Source of the DNA: Reyranella sp. | GTDB taxonomy: Bacteria > Pseudomonadota > Alphaproteobacteria > Reyranellales > Reyranellaceae | Length of the DNA: 64,000 nt | Direction of reading: 5' to 3' | Assembly: GCF_004297405.1 (NCBI RefSeq) | Contig: NZ_SCVC01000035.1 | Span: forward strand, 1 to 64,000 | Shown: piece after piece, positions 35,257 through 44,710 of the stretch | Numbering within the stretch: position 1 is the first letter of the stretch | Layout of the letters: every line of letters begins with the position of its first letter | Notes under the pieces: model-generated | The model's input: only the letters and a program-made list of their open reading frames with translations | The model's database searches: none | What the model was told of the DNA's origin: nothing | Position numbers and translations under genes: made by a program

Positions 35257-36761
35257 TCCAACCGTGGAGCAACGGCTACGTCGCCGATGTCGCGTACATC
35301 GAGGGCTTCTACGTCCAGCAATCGCCGATGCGCCTGGCCTTGGCCTGCCACATCGGGGGCGTGGCCGTCGACCTCCCTGAGCCGGACGACCAAGCCTGCT
35401 ATCTCGAACTGGGATGTGGCATGGGCATCGGCGCGCTGCTGACTGCCGCCGCCAATCCAGGATGGCAGGTGATCGCCGTCGACTACAACCCCGCGCATAT
35501 CGCCGTCGGCGCCAGCCTTGCCCGTACCGCCCGGCTCGAAAACATCCGCTTCGTGGAGGCCGACCTCACTCAGTTCGCGGAGAGCGCCGAGGCAAGGTCG
35601 ATGCCAGCGGCCGACTTCGTCAGCATGCATGGTCTGTGGTCCTGGGTGGGCGGCGATGTGCGGGCCGGAATTGTCCGGCTGCTTGCCGCCAAGACGCGTC
35701 CCGGCGCCATCGTGCATGTGAGCTACAACGCCTTGCCAGCCTGGCAGGGCGCCATCGGTATGCAACGTATCATCTACGAAGCCGGCATCCGGGCTCCCGG
35801 CCGCAGCGATCTACAGGCCCAGGCAGGATTGGCGCTCGCCCGCGACATCAAGGCAGCCGGCGGCAAGTACCTGGTCGAAAGCCCGCTCGCGAGCGATCTC
35901 ATCGACACGACGGGCACCATGGCGACGGAGTATCTGTCGCATGAGTTCATGAGCGCCCATTGGAAGCCAGCCTTCCACGCCGATGTCGCCGCGGCGATGG
36001 CCGAGGCCAAACTCGACTGGGTCGCATCGGCCAACCCGCTGGAGAACTTCAACGAACTGATGCTGACGGAGGAGCAACGCGCCCTCCTGGATCGCTACAA
36101 GGATCCGATCGTGCGCGAGTTGATCAAGGATACTTGCCAGCCCCGGCAGCTGCGTCACGACGTTTTCGTACGCGGCGCCCGGCGACTGCGCGACGACGAG
36201 CGGGACGCCGCGATCGCCCGTCTGACGCTGATGCCGACGATTGGCGAGAGCGAGCTGCAAACGAAACTGCAGGTGCCGGCGGGCACGGCCGACATGTCGG
36301 GTCCTTTGAAGACCATGATGGTCGCGGCGATGCGCGGTCCGGCGACAATTGCCGACCTGCTGGCGCTGGAACCCGGGCGCAGCAGTCCAACGGAGCTGAT
36401 CGGCGTGCTGGTGGGCTCCAACCAATGCCAGGTCGCCATGAGGCCCGACGGACTGCAGCCCGACTCTGCCGATCGACTGAATCGCGTTCTTGCATCGCGT
36501 GTGGAGTCGATCGCCGAGGCCCGGCCGTACAGCGGTCTCGCCTCATCGAGGCTCGGCGGCGGCCTTTCGGCGCCTCCACTCTTGCAGTTCATCGCGGGGC
36601 GGATGCTCTGTGGCGAACGCGAGGATCGGGCCGAAGCCTGGATAGAGCGGCTCGCCTCCGACATCCTGCCGGAGAAGCACGATAAGGTTCGGGAGGTGGT
36701 GAACACCGCCATCGAGCAGCGCGTTCCCGTCCTGCGCCAGCTTCGGATCGTGCCGGAATAG
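35253..36761 (+). CDS. SAM-dependent methyltransferase with methyltransferase-regulatory domain, inside the T6SS operon
   Basis: A 502-residue protein coupled to tssG by an ATGA overlap. A class I methyltransferase domain comes first (SAM motif LELGCGMGIG at residues 51-60, acidic VDYNP at 76-80, motif near VSYNALPAW at 156-164). A long helical middle domain and a C-terminal winged-helix-like part follow. This is the architecture of proteins with a MethyTransf_Reg domain, the family that includes rickettsial protein-lysine methyltransferases acting on outer-membrane proteins. No signal peptide. It is not a recognised core or accessory T6SS gene. Substrate unknown; a secreted or structural T6SS protein is an inference from position. 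Confidence 0.8.
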   Translation: MIQPWSNGYVADVAYIEGFYVQQSPMRLALACHIGGVAVDLPEPDDQACYLELGCGMGIGALLTAAANPGWQVIAVDYNPAHIAVGASLARTARLENIRFVEADLTQFAESAEARSMPAADFVSMHGLWSWVGGDVRAGIVRLLAAKTRPGAIVHVSYNALPAWQGAIGMQRIIYEAGIRAPGRSDLQAQAGLALARDIKAAGGKYLVESPLASDLIDTTGTMATEYLSHEFMSAHWKPAFHADVAAAMAEAKLDWVASANPLENFNELMLTEEQRALLDRYKDPIVRELIKDTCQPRQLRHDVFVRGARRLRDDERDAAIARLTLMPTIGESELQTKLQVPAGTADMSGPLKTMMVAAMRGPATIADLLALEPGRSSPTELIGVLVGSNQCQVAMRPDGLQPDSADRLNRVLASRVESIAEARPYSGLASSRLGGGLSAPPLLQFIAGRMLCGEREDRAEAWIERLASDILPEKHDKVREVVNTAIEQRVPVLRQLRIVPE

Positions 36762-36959
36762 CGAGAAGCGTCGCCGAAATGAAACAAATTCAACGGGATA
36801 TGCCCCAAAGCCCGAATCAACTGCATCGAAGGTGGCCCGATTGGTGCGCGCCGCTGCCGTTATTCCCTTTCCAGTTGAGCTGGGTTACCGTGACGGCTTG
36901 CGGGGGAACCGACCGTGATGTGGCTTCTAGGCACCCTACCGACTGGAATGCCGTAGCAA

Positions 36960-38795
36960 ATGCCCGACGACACGAAACCGCTGCTGTCGCTCACGAGCAC
37001 GGCCGAGTCGCCGCTCCAGCCCATCCGGATGGTGGCGCACGAGATCATCTGCGATCTTTTTCATTTCGAGATCGAGGCGATCGCGGAAGACAAAATCGAT
37101 GCGCGCGGGATGCTCAACAAGCCGGCCTGCCTGGCCGTCAACCATGGCGATGAAGCGACACGCTACTTCCACGGCATCGTCAGCAGGTTCGGCGTCATCG
37201 AACAAAAGGGCCATACCGATACGCTCTATCACATGGTCCTCGTGCCGCAGCTTGCACACGCCGACATCCGAAGCGACTGCCGCCTGTTCTTCAACAAGAC
37301 CGCCGAAGACATCATCAAGACGATCCTCGACGAAACCGGTGTGACGAAGACGGCGTTCCGCCTCTACTCTCAGCCGCCACAACGCAAGGTAACCACGCAG
37401 TACAACGAAACAGCGCTGGATTTCGTGACCCGGCTCATGGAGGAGGAAGGCTGGTACTACTTCTTCGAACATGCGTCCGACGGGCACACGCTCGTGATCA
37501 CGAACGACAACAACGGGTTCACCACGATTCCCGAGGCCGTCGTCCGGCTCGGCATGGGCGACATGGCAGACACGCTCACCGAACACCGGAAGATCGAGGA
37601 GTTTGCCGAGGGCAAGATAGCCCTGCGCGACTACGACGATGAGTCGCCCAGCAAGAACCTCAAGGTCGAGCAGAGCACGATCCTCAAGCACGGCGGGACC
37701 GCCCATCGTCCCGTGTTCCATTGGCCAGCCCTGACCTACGACACCTCGCAGGCCAAGGAGCGTGCCAAACGGCGGATGGAAGCGGCCGAGGCAGCCGTTT
37801 CCCTGATCGGCGCGAATGGTGCAATGGCCAATCTCTTCGCCGGCGGAAAGTACAAGTTCCGTGACAAGGATGGCACCGAGACCGTGCAGGTCGTCCGGGA
37901 AATCACGCACACCGCCGAAGACACGTCCGCCCAGGCCAACAATGGGACGGCGAGCTATTCGAACAATTTCTCGGCCTTCCCGAACACCGTGCCCTGGCGG
38001 GAGCCGATGGAGACGCCGCGCCCCCGGATGGAGGGATTGCACACCGCCATCGTCGTCGGCCCCGCCGGCGAGGAGATCTACACGGACGACTACGGTCGCA
38101 TAAAGATCCGCTTTCCCTGGGACTGGCGTTCAGACGCGACGGCCGACAGCGGCAACTGGGCCCGCGTCGTGCAACCCTGGGCCGGTGACCAATGGGGCGC
38201 GCAATTCATCCCGCGCGTGGGCACGGAAGTCGCGGTCGCCTTTATGGATTCCGACCCGGACCGGCCGATCGTCGTCGGCGGTCTCTACAACGGCAACGAC
38301 AAGCCGATCTTTCCCGTCGGCGAGAAGACGAAGCTCGGCTTTCGGTCACGCTCGACGACCGGCGGCGGCTCGGACGAATTCAACGAGATTTCGGTCGACG
38401 ACAAGAAGGGCAACGAAGTGGTCTTTCTGCATGCGCAGAAGGACATGACGGTCGAAGTCGAACACGACCACAAGCTCACGGTCGAGAATGACCGCAAGGT
38501 CGTGATCACCGGCAACGAGGACGTCACGCTCAAGCGAGGCAATCAGACCACCAAGCTGGACCAGGGCAATGTCTCGGTCACGACCACCCTCGGCAAGATC
38601 ACCCTGGAAGCCCTCGACTCCATTACGCTGAAGGTCGGATCGAGCTCCATCAAGCTGGATCAGATGGGCGTCACCGTGAAGGGCATGATGGTGAAAGTGG
38701 AAGGAACGGTGATGACGGAGGTGAAAGGCACAATGACAACCGTCACAGGCACCGCGATGCTGACGCTCAAGGGCGGCATCCTCATGATCAACTGA
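36960..38795 (+). CDS. vgrG: VgrG, T6SS spike protein (TssI)
   Basis: A 611-residue spike with the gp27-like N-terminal half (YFHGIVSRFGVIEQ, YNETALDFVTRLMEEEGWYYFFEH), the gp5 OB-fold (TAIVVGPAGEEIYTDDYGRIKIRFPWD, ARVVQPWAGDQWGAQFIPRVG) and the C-terminal beta-helix repeats. It stops at the beta-helix with no extra effector domain, so cargo must be carried by adaptors or the PAAR tip. It follows a 198-base gap after the methyltransferase, suggesting its own promoter. Its ATG has only a weak ribosome site. Confidence 0.95.
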   Translation: MPDDTKPLLSLTSTAESPLQPIRMVAHEIICDLFHFEIEAIAEDKIDARGMLNKPACLAVNHGDEATRYFHGIVSRFGVIEQKGHTDTLYHMVLVPQLAHADIRSDCRLFFNKTAEDIIKTILDETGVTKTAFRLYSQPPQRKVTTQYNETALDFVTRLMEEEGWYYFFEHASDGHTLVITNDNNGFTTIPEAVVRLGMGDMADTLTEHRKIEEFAEGKIALRDYDDESPSKNLKVEQSTILKHGGTAHRPVFHWPALTYDTSQAKERAKRRMEAAEAAVSLIGANGAMANLFAGGKYKFRDKDGTETVQVVREITHTAEDTSAQANNGTASYSNNFSAFPNTVPWREPMETPRPRMEGLHTAIVVGPAGEEIYTDDYGRIKIRFPWDWRSDATADSGNWARVVQPWAGDQWGAQFIPRVGTEVAVAFMDSDPDRPIVVGGLYNGNDKPIFPVGEKTKLGFRSRSTTGGGSDEFNEISVDDKKGNEVVFLHAQKDMTVEVEHDHKLTVENDRKVVITGNEDVTLKRGNQTTKLDQGNVSVTTTLGKITLEALDSITLKVGSSSIKLDQMGVTVKGMMVKVEGTVMTEVKGTMTTVTGTAMLTLKGGILMIN

Positions 38796-38807
38796 CAGAT
38801 ATCCGTA

Positions 38808-39407
38808 ATGCCTACCCAGCCTCCTTCCCGTAACAAGATCAGCGGCGAGCTTTCGCGCTTGCTGCCGCATCTGCAGCTCGACGCCAAGGCGATCGCGGCA
38901 CTCGAAGGGTGTGAGGAAGCAGCCGACGCCTTGCGCCGGCTCGAAGGGGCGGGTCTTTTGGCCGAGGCGGCGCGGCTTGTCGCCCACGCTTTGCCGGCCC
39001 GCGAAGCCGTCTGGTGGGCCTGTGCCTGCTCGCGCCACACTGCTTCGTCCAGCACCGATCCCGAGACCGAAGCTGCGGCCCGCGACGCCGCCGAAGAGTG
39101 GGTGCGCCGGCAATCCGACGAGCAACGCCGTGCGGCAATGAAGGAAGCCGAGAAATCCGGCTTTGGAAGCCCCGAGGCCTGGGCCGCCGTCGCCGCTTTC
39201 TGGAGTGGTGATTCGATGGCGCCGTTAGATGTGCCCAAGGTGCCGCCGCAGCCGCACTTCACGGGGCTCGCCGTCGCCGGCGCGGTTGCCATGTCGGCTG
39301 TCCGCGGCTCGGCGGTGCGACGCGAAGAACGACTCCGTGCCTTCCTCGTCTCTGCCAAAGATATCGCTGCCGGTGGTGCCGGTCGCATCGATGCGGAGAA
39401 AACCTGA
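38808..39407 (+). CDS. DUF6931-like protein between VgrG and PAAR
   Basis: A 199-residue, mostly alpha-helical, alanine-rich protein that I match to the T6SS-associated family DUF6931. Its landmarks are AADALRRLEGAGLLAEAARLVAHALPAREAVWWACAC (about residues 37-72), AAEEWVRRQSDEQRRAAM and SPEAWAAVAAFWSGDSMAP. No signal peptide. It lies 12 bases after vgrG and overlaps the PAAR start by one base. Sitting between spike and tip, it could be a loading adaptor or chaperone, as DUF4123, DUF1795 and DUF2169 proteins are. That role is inferred. Confidence 0.72.
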   Translation: MPTQPPSRNKISGELSRLLPHLQLDAKAIAALEGCEEAADALRRLEGAGLLAEAARLVAHALPAREAVWWACACSRHTASSSTDPETEAAARDAAEEWVRRQSDEQRRAAMKEAEKSGFGSPEAWAAVAAFWSGDSMAPLDVPKVPPQPHFTGLAVAGAVAMSAVRGSAVRREERLRAFLVSAKDIAAGGAGRIDAEKT

Positions 39408-39697
39408 TGGGCATGCCCGCAGCGCGCCTGACCGACATGCACGTCTGCCCGATGGTTACCGTGCTAGTCCCGCATGTCGGCGGACCCATTGTCGGACCCG
39501 GCTGTCCCACGGTGCTGATCGGCGGCATGCCCGCGGCATGTGTTGGCGACATAGTGACCTGCGTCGGACCGCCCGATGCCATCGTCATGGGATCCTTCAC
39601 GGTGATGCTGGGCGGGCGGCCGGCGGCTCAATTGGGCAGCTTGACCGCGCACGGCGGCACGGTCGTCATGGGCTATCCGATGGTCCTTATCGGTTGA
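39407..39697 (+). CDS. PAAR-domain spike-tip protein
   Basis: A 96-residue protein consisting only of a PAAR domain: MGMPAARLTD at the start, repeated Gly-Pro turns, and the GGMPAACVGD and GGRPAAQLGS repeats. Histidine and cysteine residues suit metal binding at the tip. It caps the VgrG trimer to sharpen the spike. It has no N- or C-terminal toxin extension. It is coupled to the DUF6931 gene by a one-base overlap and is convergent with the phosphatase gene. Confidence 0.92.
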   Translation: MGMPAARLTDMHVCPMVTVLVPHVGGPIVGPGCPTVLIGGMPAACVGDIVTCVGPPDAIVMGSFTVMLGGRPAAQLGSLTAHGGTVVMGYPMVLIG

Positions 39698-39698
39698 C

Positions 39699-39719
39699 TG
39701 ATCGGAAGCTGACCGATCA
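39699..39719. terminator. Hairpin between convergent PAAR and phosphatase genes
   Basis: A perfect 7-bp inverted repeat, TGATCGG and CCGATCA around a 7-base loop, just after the PAAR stop and before the phosphatase stop on the other strand. There is no T-run on either side, so it is only a possible bidirectional transcription end. Confidence 0.35.
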
Positions 39720-39728
39720 AGACCTTCC

Positions 39729-40553
39729 TTACTTGCCCTTCGGCATCGTCGAGAGCGACGCATCCACCGTCGTGACATCCATCGCCGCTGCTGATTGATC
39801 GGCGCCGAACTCGATGGTGATCGCCGTGACGTTGTCGGACACCTTGGCCGTCAAAGCGGCGGCCACCAGGCGTTCTGCCCCGGAGTCGCTGTCGCCGGAA
39901 AGCAGCTCCAGTAACTGCTCCTCCGATAGGGTCTTGCACAGGCCGTCACTGCAGAGAAGAAGCCGATCTCCCGCCTGAAGCTGGCCAGTGCGCTTCTCGA
40001 GTTCGAGTGGGTCGCTGTCGGCGCCGACAGCGCGGGTGATGATGTTGGCGTGCGGATGGCCGATCGCCTCCCCTTCGGTGATCGTCCCGCTTTCGACCAG
40101 CGCCTGAACCAGGCTGTGGTCGCGTGTGATCCTGGTGAGCGAATGGCCGCGCATCAGATAGGCACGGGAATCGCCGGCCCACAGGCAAGCGAAATGATCG
40201 TCACGCGCCAAGAGAACGACGATGGTCGTCGCCATCAATACTTCGGCACCACGCTGCGATGCGGCCTCACGCAAGTGGGCATGCGCCTGCTCGAGGCGGG
40301 CGCGCACCTCGACCAGCATCTCGGCGGCAGAGAGACCTGGACCAATGGTCTGCAGGCTGCGGACGACTTCGGCCGACGCGACCTCTCCCGATTCGTGGCC
40401 ACCCGCACCGTCCGCCACCGCCCAGAGCCCGAGATCGGGCCGGTTGACGTAGCCATCCTCATTGAGCCGGTTTGCCGCCCCGGCATGGGTAACGGCCGAG
40501 GAGGAGAAGCTCCCGAAGCGGGCGATGTCCTGATCGATCCCAGAGTCGGCCAT
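39729..40553 (-). CDS. PP2C-type Ser/Thr phosphatase of the T6SS (PppA/Stp-like)
   Basis: A 274-residue metal-dependent phosphatase. Motifs are NEDGY with Asp33, VADGAGGHESGE with Asp48 (metal binding), FACLWAGDSRAYLMR, ITRDHSL and the C-terminal SDNVTAITIEF. It should remove the phosphate placed by the T6SS kinase, as PppA does in Pseudomonas. The start is the ATG that overlaps the tagF stop (ATGA), five codons inside the longest frame. It is the last gene of the leftward T6SS operon. Confidence 0.92.
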   Translation of the reverse strand: MADSGIDQDIARFGSFSSSAVTHAGAANRLNEDGYVNRPDLGLWAVADGAGGHESGEVASAEVVRSLQTIGPGLSAAEMLVEVRARLEQAHAHLREAASQRGAEVLMATTIVVLLARDDHFACLWAGDSRAYLMRGHSLTRITRDHSLVQALVESGTITEGEAIGHPHANIITRAVGADSDPLELEKRTGQLQAGDRLLLCSDGLCKTLSEEQLLELLSGDSDSGAERLVAAALTAKVSDNVTAITIEFGADQSAAAMDVTTVDASLSTMPKGK

Positions 40554-41149
40554 CACGAAGCCCCCCAACCGTCATCCATGAGCGCAGCGAAACGAGCCCC
40601 TACCGGAAGCGTGGCGCCGGTCTCGAAACGTGCCGCAACGCGGGGGCCGCCTTCGGTCCACCAGGAGGCGTACCCTGGCACGACCTCGACAGCCGGCATC
40701 GGCGCCTCTCCTGGCACCAGCGCCGCCTGAACACGCTGCCGCAGCTCCGCCGGCTCAAGATCGACCTCGAGCGCATCCCGTCCGGCCTCTTCCGCGGCCG
40801 CCAGAAACGCCGTCATCGCGCCGATGTGCGGCGCCCAATCGCTGTGGGCCGCTGCCGCAATCGTCAGCGGATAGTAGCGGCCGACCTTGTCGACACTAGG
40901 CAACCAGAGACCCAGGATGCCCTCGCCGCCGAGCAAGCCGGGCGGCAGGACGAAACGCCAAACCGGCGCCTCCAGCCAGGCCGCCAGCCATTCCTCGCGA
41001 GGCCGGCGCTGCGTGGCCATCAGACCGCGCTGCCACCACGCATCCCAGGCATCCGTGAAGTCACGCGACAGACCTTCACGCACGAAATCACCACGCGACG
41101 GCAGCTTGCCGAAGAGGCCTGCACTCGCTTGGGGAGGCAGTGCCGCCAT
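40553..41149 (-). CDS. tagF: TagF, T6SS post-translational repressor
   Basis: A 198-residue TagF/ImpM-family protein. It begins with the signature GLFGKLPSRGDFVREGL (residues about 10-26) and has WRFVLPPGLLGGEGILGLWLPSVDKVGRYYPLTI in the middle. TagF represses assembly, in some species by sequestering the FHA protein. Here it stands alone, not fused to PppA as in some bacteria, but overlaps the PP2C gene by one base. The start ATG is seven bases after the tssM stop. Confidence 0.92.
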   Translation of the reverse strand: MAALPPQASAGLFGKLPSRGDFVREGLSRDFTDAWDAWWQRGLMATQRRPREEWLAAWLEAPVWRFVLPPGLLGGEGILGLWLPSVDKVGRYYPLTIAAAAHSDWAPHIGAMTAFLAAAEEAGRDALEVDLEPAELRQRVQAALVPGEAPMPAVEVVPGYASWWTEGGPRVAARFETGATLPVGARFAALMDDGWGAS

Positions 41150-41156
41150 GGCGCAC

Positions 41157-44100
41157 CTAGTCCCGGACCGACGGACAGCGGAAGTCCTGCAGGACGCCTG
41201 GCGCAAAGGGGTTGAGCACCGAAGCCGCCCGGATTTCGAACGTCGCCGCCCGATTGCCGAGGGTGAAGGTCAGCGTATAGCGCTCCGGCGAATCGGCCTG
41301 ACGCAACGTACCGCGGCCGAACAGCCGGAACATCGCCCACGGCCCGGTCTCGGCCAGCACGCCTGTGCCGCCGGGCGGCGGCGGATCGAAGACGAGCCGC
41401 ACGTTCTGGATGCGGTTCGGTCCTGGCCAGGTGATTTGCGTCGATCGCGAAGGTCCATGCGCGTAAGTGACCGATGTGCCGTCGAACTCCAAGCTGACCC
41501 GGGAGGCGCCAGGATCAAGCTGCAGTGGCGTCATGTCGAAGCGCACGGCGATGGTCGTGCTCCCCGGCGCAAAGAAGAGGTCGCGAATGACGGCCGCCCG
41601 CTGGAATTGGGCAATGTCCGCCGCCGAAACCGGGGCGGCCACGCCATCGGCCGACTGCGCCTTCCAGACCTTGCCCGTGGTATCGACATAAGGCCTCAAC
41701 TGCGTATTGAAAAAGCCGTCGATCAGCCCGCCCGGTGCGAACAGCTTGGCGAAGTCGTCGAGCGGCGTCTCGAGCGAGCTGCCGGGCACGAACGGAAAGC
41801 GCCCATTTACGGCCAACGGGCAAAGCGCCGCCGGCCCGCCCGCGCCGTTGTAGGCGGCAATCACCTGCTGACGGGCTCCGCCGCCACGCAAGGCCGTGCT
41901 CGAGTCCGCCATCGCCTGAAGCCAGCGCGCCAGCGGCGGTGGCTGACGCTGAGCCTCCGCCCGGAGCGCCAGCGACGGATCGCCCAGGGTGGCGCCAGCA
42001 GGCGCCGTGCTGCCGACGGGGGCGGCGGCGAGCTTGGCCAGTTGCTGTTGCAGGTCGTTGAGGAGCTTCAGCACCTGGTCGATCGGTGCGCCGCCCGTCG
42101 CCGCAACGAGTTCACGCAATTGCCGGTAACGCTCATCGATCTCGTGGCCTGGCGGCAGAGGCGGCGCCCCACCACCGGACTGGCCGGTCAGGAGCGACGA
42201 CAGCGTCGACGACTTGCTGGTCACTGCAGCCGTCGTCGCCGACTGAACTTTCCCGGCGGCGTCCGTCGCCGCAGCGGCAACCGCACTGGCAGGTTTCGGT
42301 GGCTCCGAAAGGGTGAGCTGCCGGGCGACGGCGGTGAGCAGTTCCTTCAGCGGAGATTGTGGCGAGGCCAGGATGTAAAGATCCTGTGCTGCTTGCGGGA
42401 GGCTGCGTAGCGGCACGATCTCCAGATCCTGCAGCAGCGCATCCCATGCCTTGGCATAGTCGGCCAGGTAGAGCGCCACGACAGCGTTGGCGAGTTCCCT
42501 TTGCTGAGGCTCGTCCAGCGCAACTGGCGCTCCCCGCCCCATCACCCAGTTCTCCGATGCCACTTCGCGCGTTGCTGTCGCCAGCGCCGGCAGCAGCACC
42601 TTGTGGAAGCCGTCGACCGTGAAGAAGCCGGGGACGCCATCGCTCAGCTTGCGTCCGGAGGCGCGCATGAAGACACGCGTGCCCGCAGTTCCCAGCGCAT
42701 CACTTGGCTTCCACGACGGCAAGGCCTGGGCTGCGGCCGAGGGCCGGATGCGCGAATAGACGCGTGCGGCCAGCGGCACGCGGCTGAAAGCCGTGCGCGC
42801 CTGAGCGACCAGCGCATCGTCGAGCGGCACGGTTGGCAATGGCCGCGCCAGCAGCGCATCGAGATGGCTGGTGAGACCAGTCAGTACCGCCGCGTTGTAG
42901 GCGCCGGCGTAGGCCGATTGCCAGTCGTAGGTCATCCATTCCTTGACCAGAGCGCGGTCGAGCGGGCCCTGTCCGCCCAGCATCAGGTAGACGCGGGTCG
43001 CCTCGTAGAGGAAGTCGGGATGGGTGAAGTTGCCGCGCATCTGGGCTTCCAGACGCCAGATCAAACGCGGCAGCAGTGCATAGCCCAGGGCATGGCGATA
43101 AACCGTTTCCGCACCGGCGCGCAGCTTGGCGGCCTGCGACAGGTCGAAGTTCGCCAAGATGCCACCGCCGCTCCCTGCTGCCTTTTCGAGATTGCGGGCG
43201 GCGTCCAGCAACGGCAGCAGCCGAGGCAGATCGGAATCATTGACCGGGCTGAATGTCGTTTCCTTGGCGATGCTCTCGTAGGAGGCCAACGCCTGGGCCA
43301 TCACGGCGATCTGCCTCTCGCCGGCCGAACGATTGGCGATCAGCCAGCCGGTGGCGCCCAGGGTTGCCAAGGCAATCAACGCGTAGGACGCGACCCGCAC
43401 GGCAAGCCGCCGCGTGCGGGCGGCCGGCGGCTCGCTGACGAGCATCGCCTCGCCCAGGATGACCTTGGAGACGAGACGACCGAGGAAGTAGCCGCGCCCG
43501 TGCTCGGGCTTCAGGCTGGCGGCGCGACGCTGATCGAGGCCGAAGGCGCGTGACATGAGCCCGGTCAGCCGATCGATAGGCGTGCCTTCCTGGGTGCCCG
43601 AGGTGAAGTAGACCCCGCGCAGGAACGGCGCCGGGTCGAGACGCGACCCACCGAACGCCTCGACGAGAAAGGCTTGCAGAGGCTGGGCGAGACTCGCGAC
43701 CTGCGCCGGGAAGCCCGCGATAAGCGCACGGCGATCCGGACTCTGTTCGGCTTGCAGGCGATCGAACAGCCGCTCGTTGAGACGCTCCACGAGAAGCTGC
43801 AGCTCTTCAGAGAACTGCCCGACCGGCCCCTGATCGGTCTTGGTCAGCGGCAGGGTGGCGCCCCACACCTGACTGCGCTCCTCGCGATCGAGATCGTCGA
43901 AGAACTCGGTGAAGCCCGCGATCAGATCGGCCTTGGTGAAGAGCGCATAGACCGGAATGCGAATGTGCAGACGACTCTCGAGTTCCTTGATCCTGAGGCG
44001 AATCGCCCGGGCATGGGCAATGCGTTCGTCGGCAGGTGCATTGGCGATCTCGCCGAGGGCTATACCGACGATCACGCCGTTCAACGGCTGACGCGGCCGC

Positions 44101-44708
44101 GTCCGGCGCAGCATATCCAGGAACGCATCCCAGCCCGCACGATCGACGGCGGCATTCGAGTCCTGGGTGGTGTAGCGGCCGGCGGTGTCGATCAGCACGG
44201 CATTGTCGGTGAACCACCAGTCGCAGAGCCTTGTTCCGCCGATACCCGCCATCGGCCCCTGGCCCATCTCGGCCGCCAACGGGAACTTCAGACCGCTGTT
44301 CAGCAATGCCGTCGTCTTGCCGGCTCCAGGCGGCCCGATGATGACGTACCAAGGCTGCTCGTAGAGATAGCCGCGCGTACCTCGTGCCTTTTTGAGCAAA
44401 GTGAGCGCCGTCGACATCCGCTCTCGGAGGGCCGTCGCCTCCTCGCTGGTGCCATCGTCCACGGCAGCGGCGGTTTGTTCGGCGACGCCACTTTCGAGCT
44501 TTCGCTCGCGGCGGCGACGATAAAAGTCGATTAGCAGATTCGACAGGCCCCAGACGAGGACCAGGACGGCCACGACGATCAATCGCGGCAGCCAGCCCTG
44601 CAGCAGGTCGAACATGGGACCGAAGAACCAGATCAACAGCGCAAGGATTGCGACGCCGACGAAGCTCAGGACCCATCGAGAGCAGATGATTCTCAGGAAC
44701 GCTTGCAT
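41157..44708 (-). CDS. tssM: TssM, inner-membrane IcmF-like trans-envelope protein
   Basis: An 1183-residue protein of normal TssM length. Two N-terminal transmembrane helices (about residues 12-30 and 42-60) are followed by a cytoplasmic NTPase-like domain with intact Walker A GPPGAGKT at 125-132, and a third helix near 437-460. A large periplasmic region with the IcmF-related and C-terminal TssM domains follows, the latter binding TssJ. With TssL and TssJ it forms the membrane complex. The kept Walker A suggests nucleotide binding, which some TssM proteins lack. It starts two bases after tssL. Confidence 0.95.
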   Translation of the reverse strand: MQAFLRIICSRWVLSFVGVAILALLIWFFGPMFDLLQGWLPRLIVVAVLVLVWGLSNLLIDFYRRRRERKLESGVAEQTAAAVDDGTSEEATALRERMSTALTLLKKARGTRGYLYEQPWYVIIGPPGAGKTTALLNSGLKFPLAAEMGQGPMAGIGGTRLCDWWFTDNAVLIDTAGRYTTQDSNAAVDRAGWDAFLDMLRRTRPRQPLNGVIVGIALGEIANAPADERIAHARAIRLRIKELESRLHIRIPVYALFTKADLIAGFTEFFDDLDREERSQVWGATLPLTKTDQGPVGQFSEELQLLVERLNERLFDRLQAEQSPDRRALIAGFPAQVASLAQPLQAFLVEAFGGSRLDPAPFLRGVYFTSGTQEGTPIDRLTGLMSRAFGLDQRRAASLKPEHGRGYFLGRLVSKVILGEAMLVSEPPAARTRRLAVRVASYALIALATLGATGWLIANRSAGERQIAVMAQALASYESIAKETTFSPVNDSDLPRLLPLLDAARNLEKAAGSGGGILANFDLSQAAKLRAGAETVYRHALGYALLPRLIWRLEAQMRGNFTHPDFLYEATRVYLMLGGQGPLDRALVKEWMTYDWQSAYAGAYNAAVLTGLTSHLDALLARPLPTVPLDDALVAQARTAFSRVPLAARVYSRIRPSAAAQALPSWKPSDALGTAGTRVFMRASGRKLSDGVPGFFTVDGFHKVLLPALATATREVASENWVMGRGAPVALDEPQQRELANAVVALYLADYAKAWDALLQDLEIVPLRSLPQAAQDLYILASPQSPLKELLTAVARQLTLSEPPKPASAVAAAATDAAGKVQSATTAAVTSKSSTLSSLLTGQSGGGAPPLPPGHEIDERYRQLRELVAATGGAPIDQVLKLLNDLQQQLAKLAAAPVGSTAPAGATLGDPSLALRAEAQRQPPPLARWLQAMADSSTALRGGGARQQVIAAYNGAGGPAALCPLAVNGRFPFVPGSSLETPLDDFAKLFAPGGLIDGFFNTQLRPYVDTTGKVWKAQSADGVAAPVSAADIAQFQRAAVIRDLFFAPGSTTIAVRFDMTPLQLDPGASRVSLEFDGTSVTYAHGPSRSTQITWPGPNRIQNVRLVFDPPPPGGTGVLAETGPWAMFRLFGRGTLRQADSPERYTLTFTLGNRAATFEIRAASVLNPFAPGVLQDFRCPSVRD

Positions 44709-44710
44709 GG

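Noticed and set aside
41219..42410. Plus-strand Arg-rich frames opposite tssM and other large genes
   Set aside because: Arg/Ala/Gly-rich composition without motifs; these are antisense shadows of GC-rich coding sequence.
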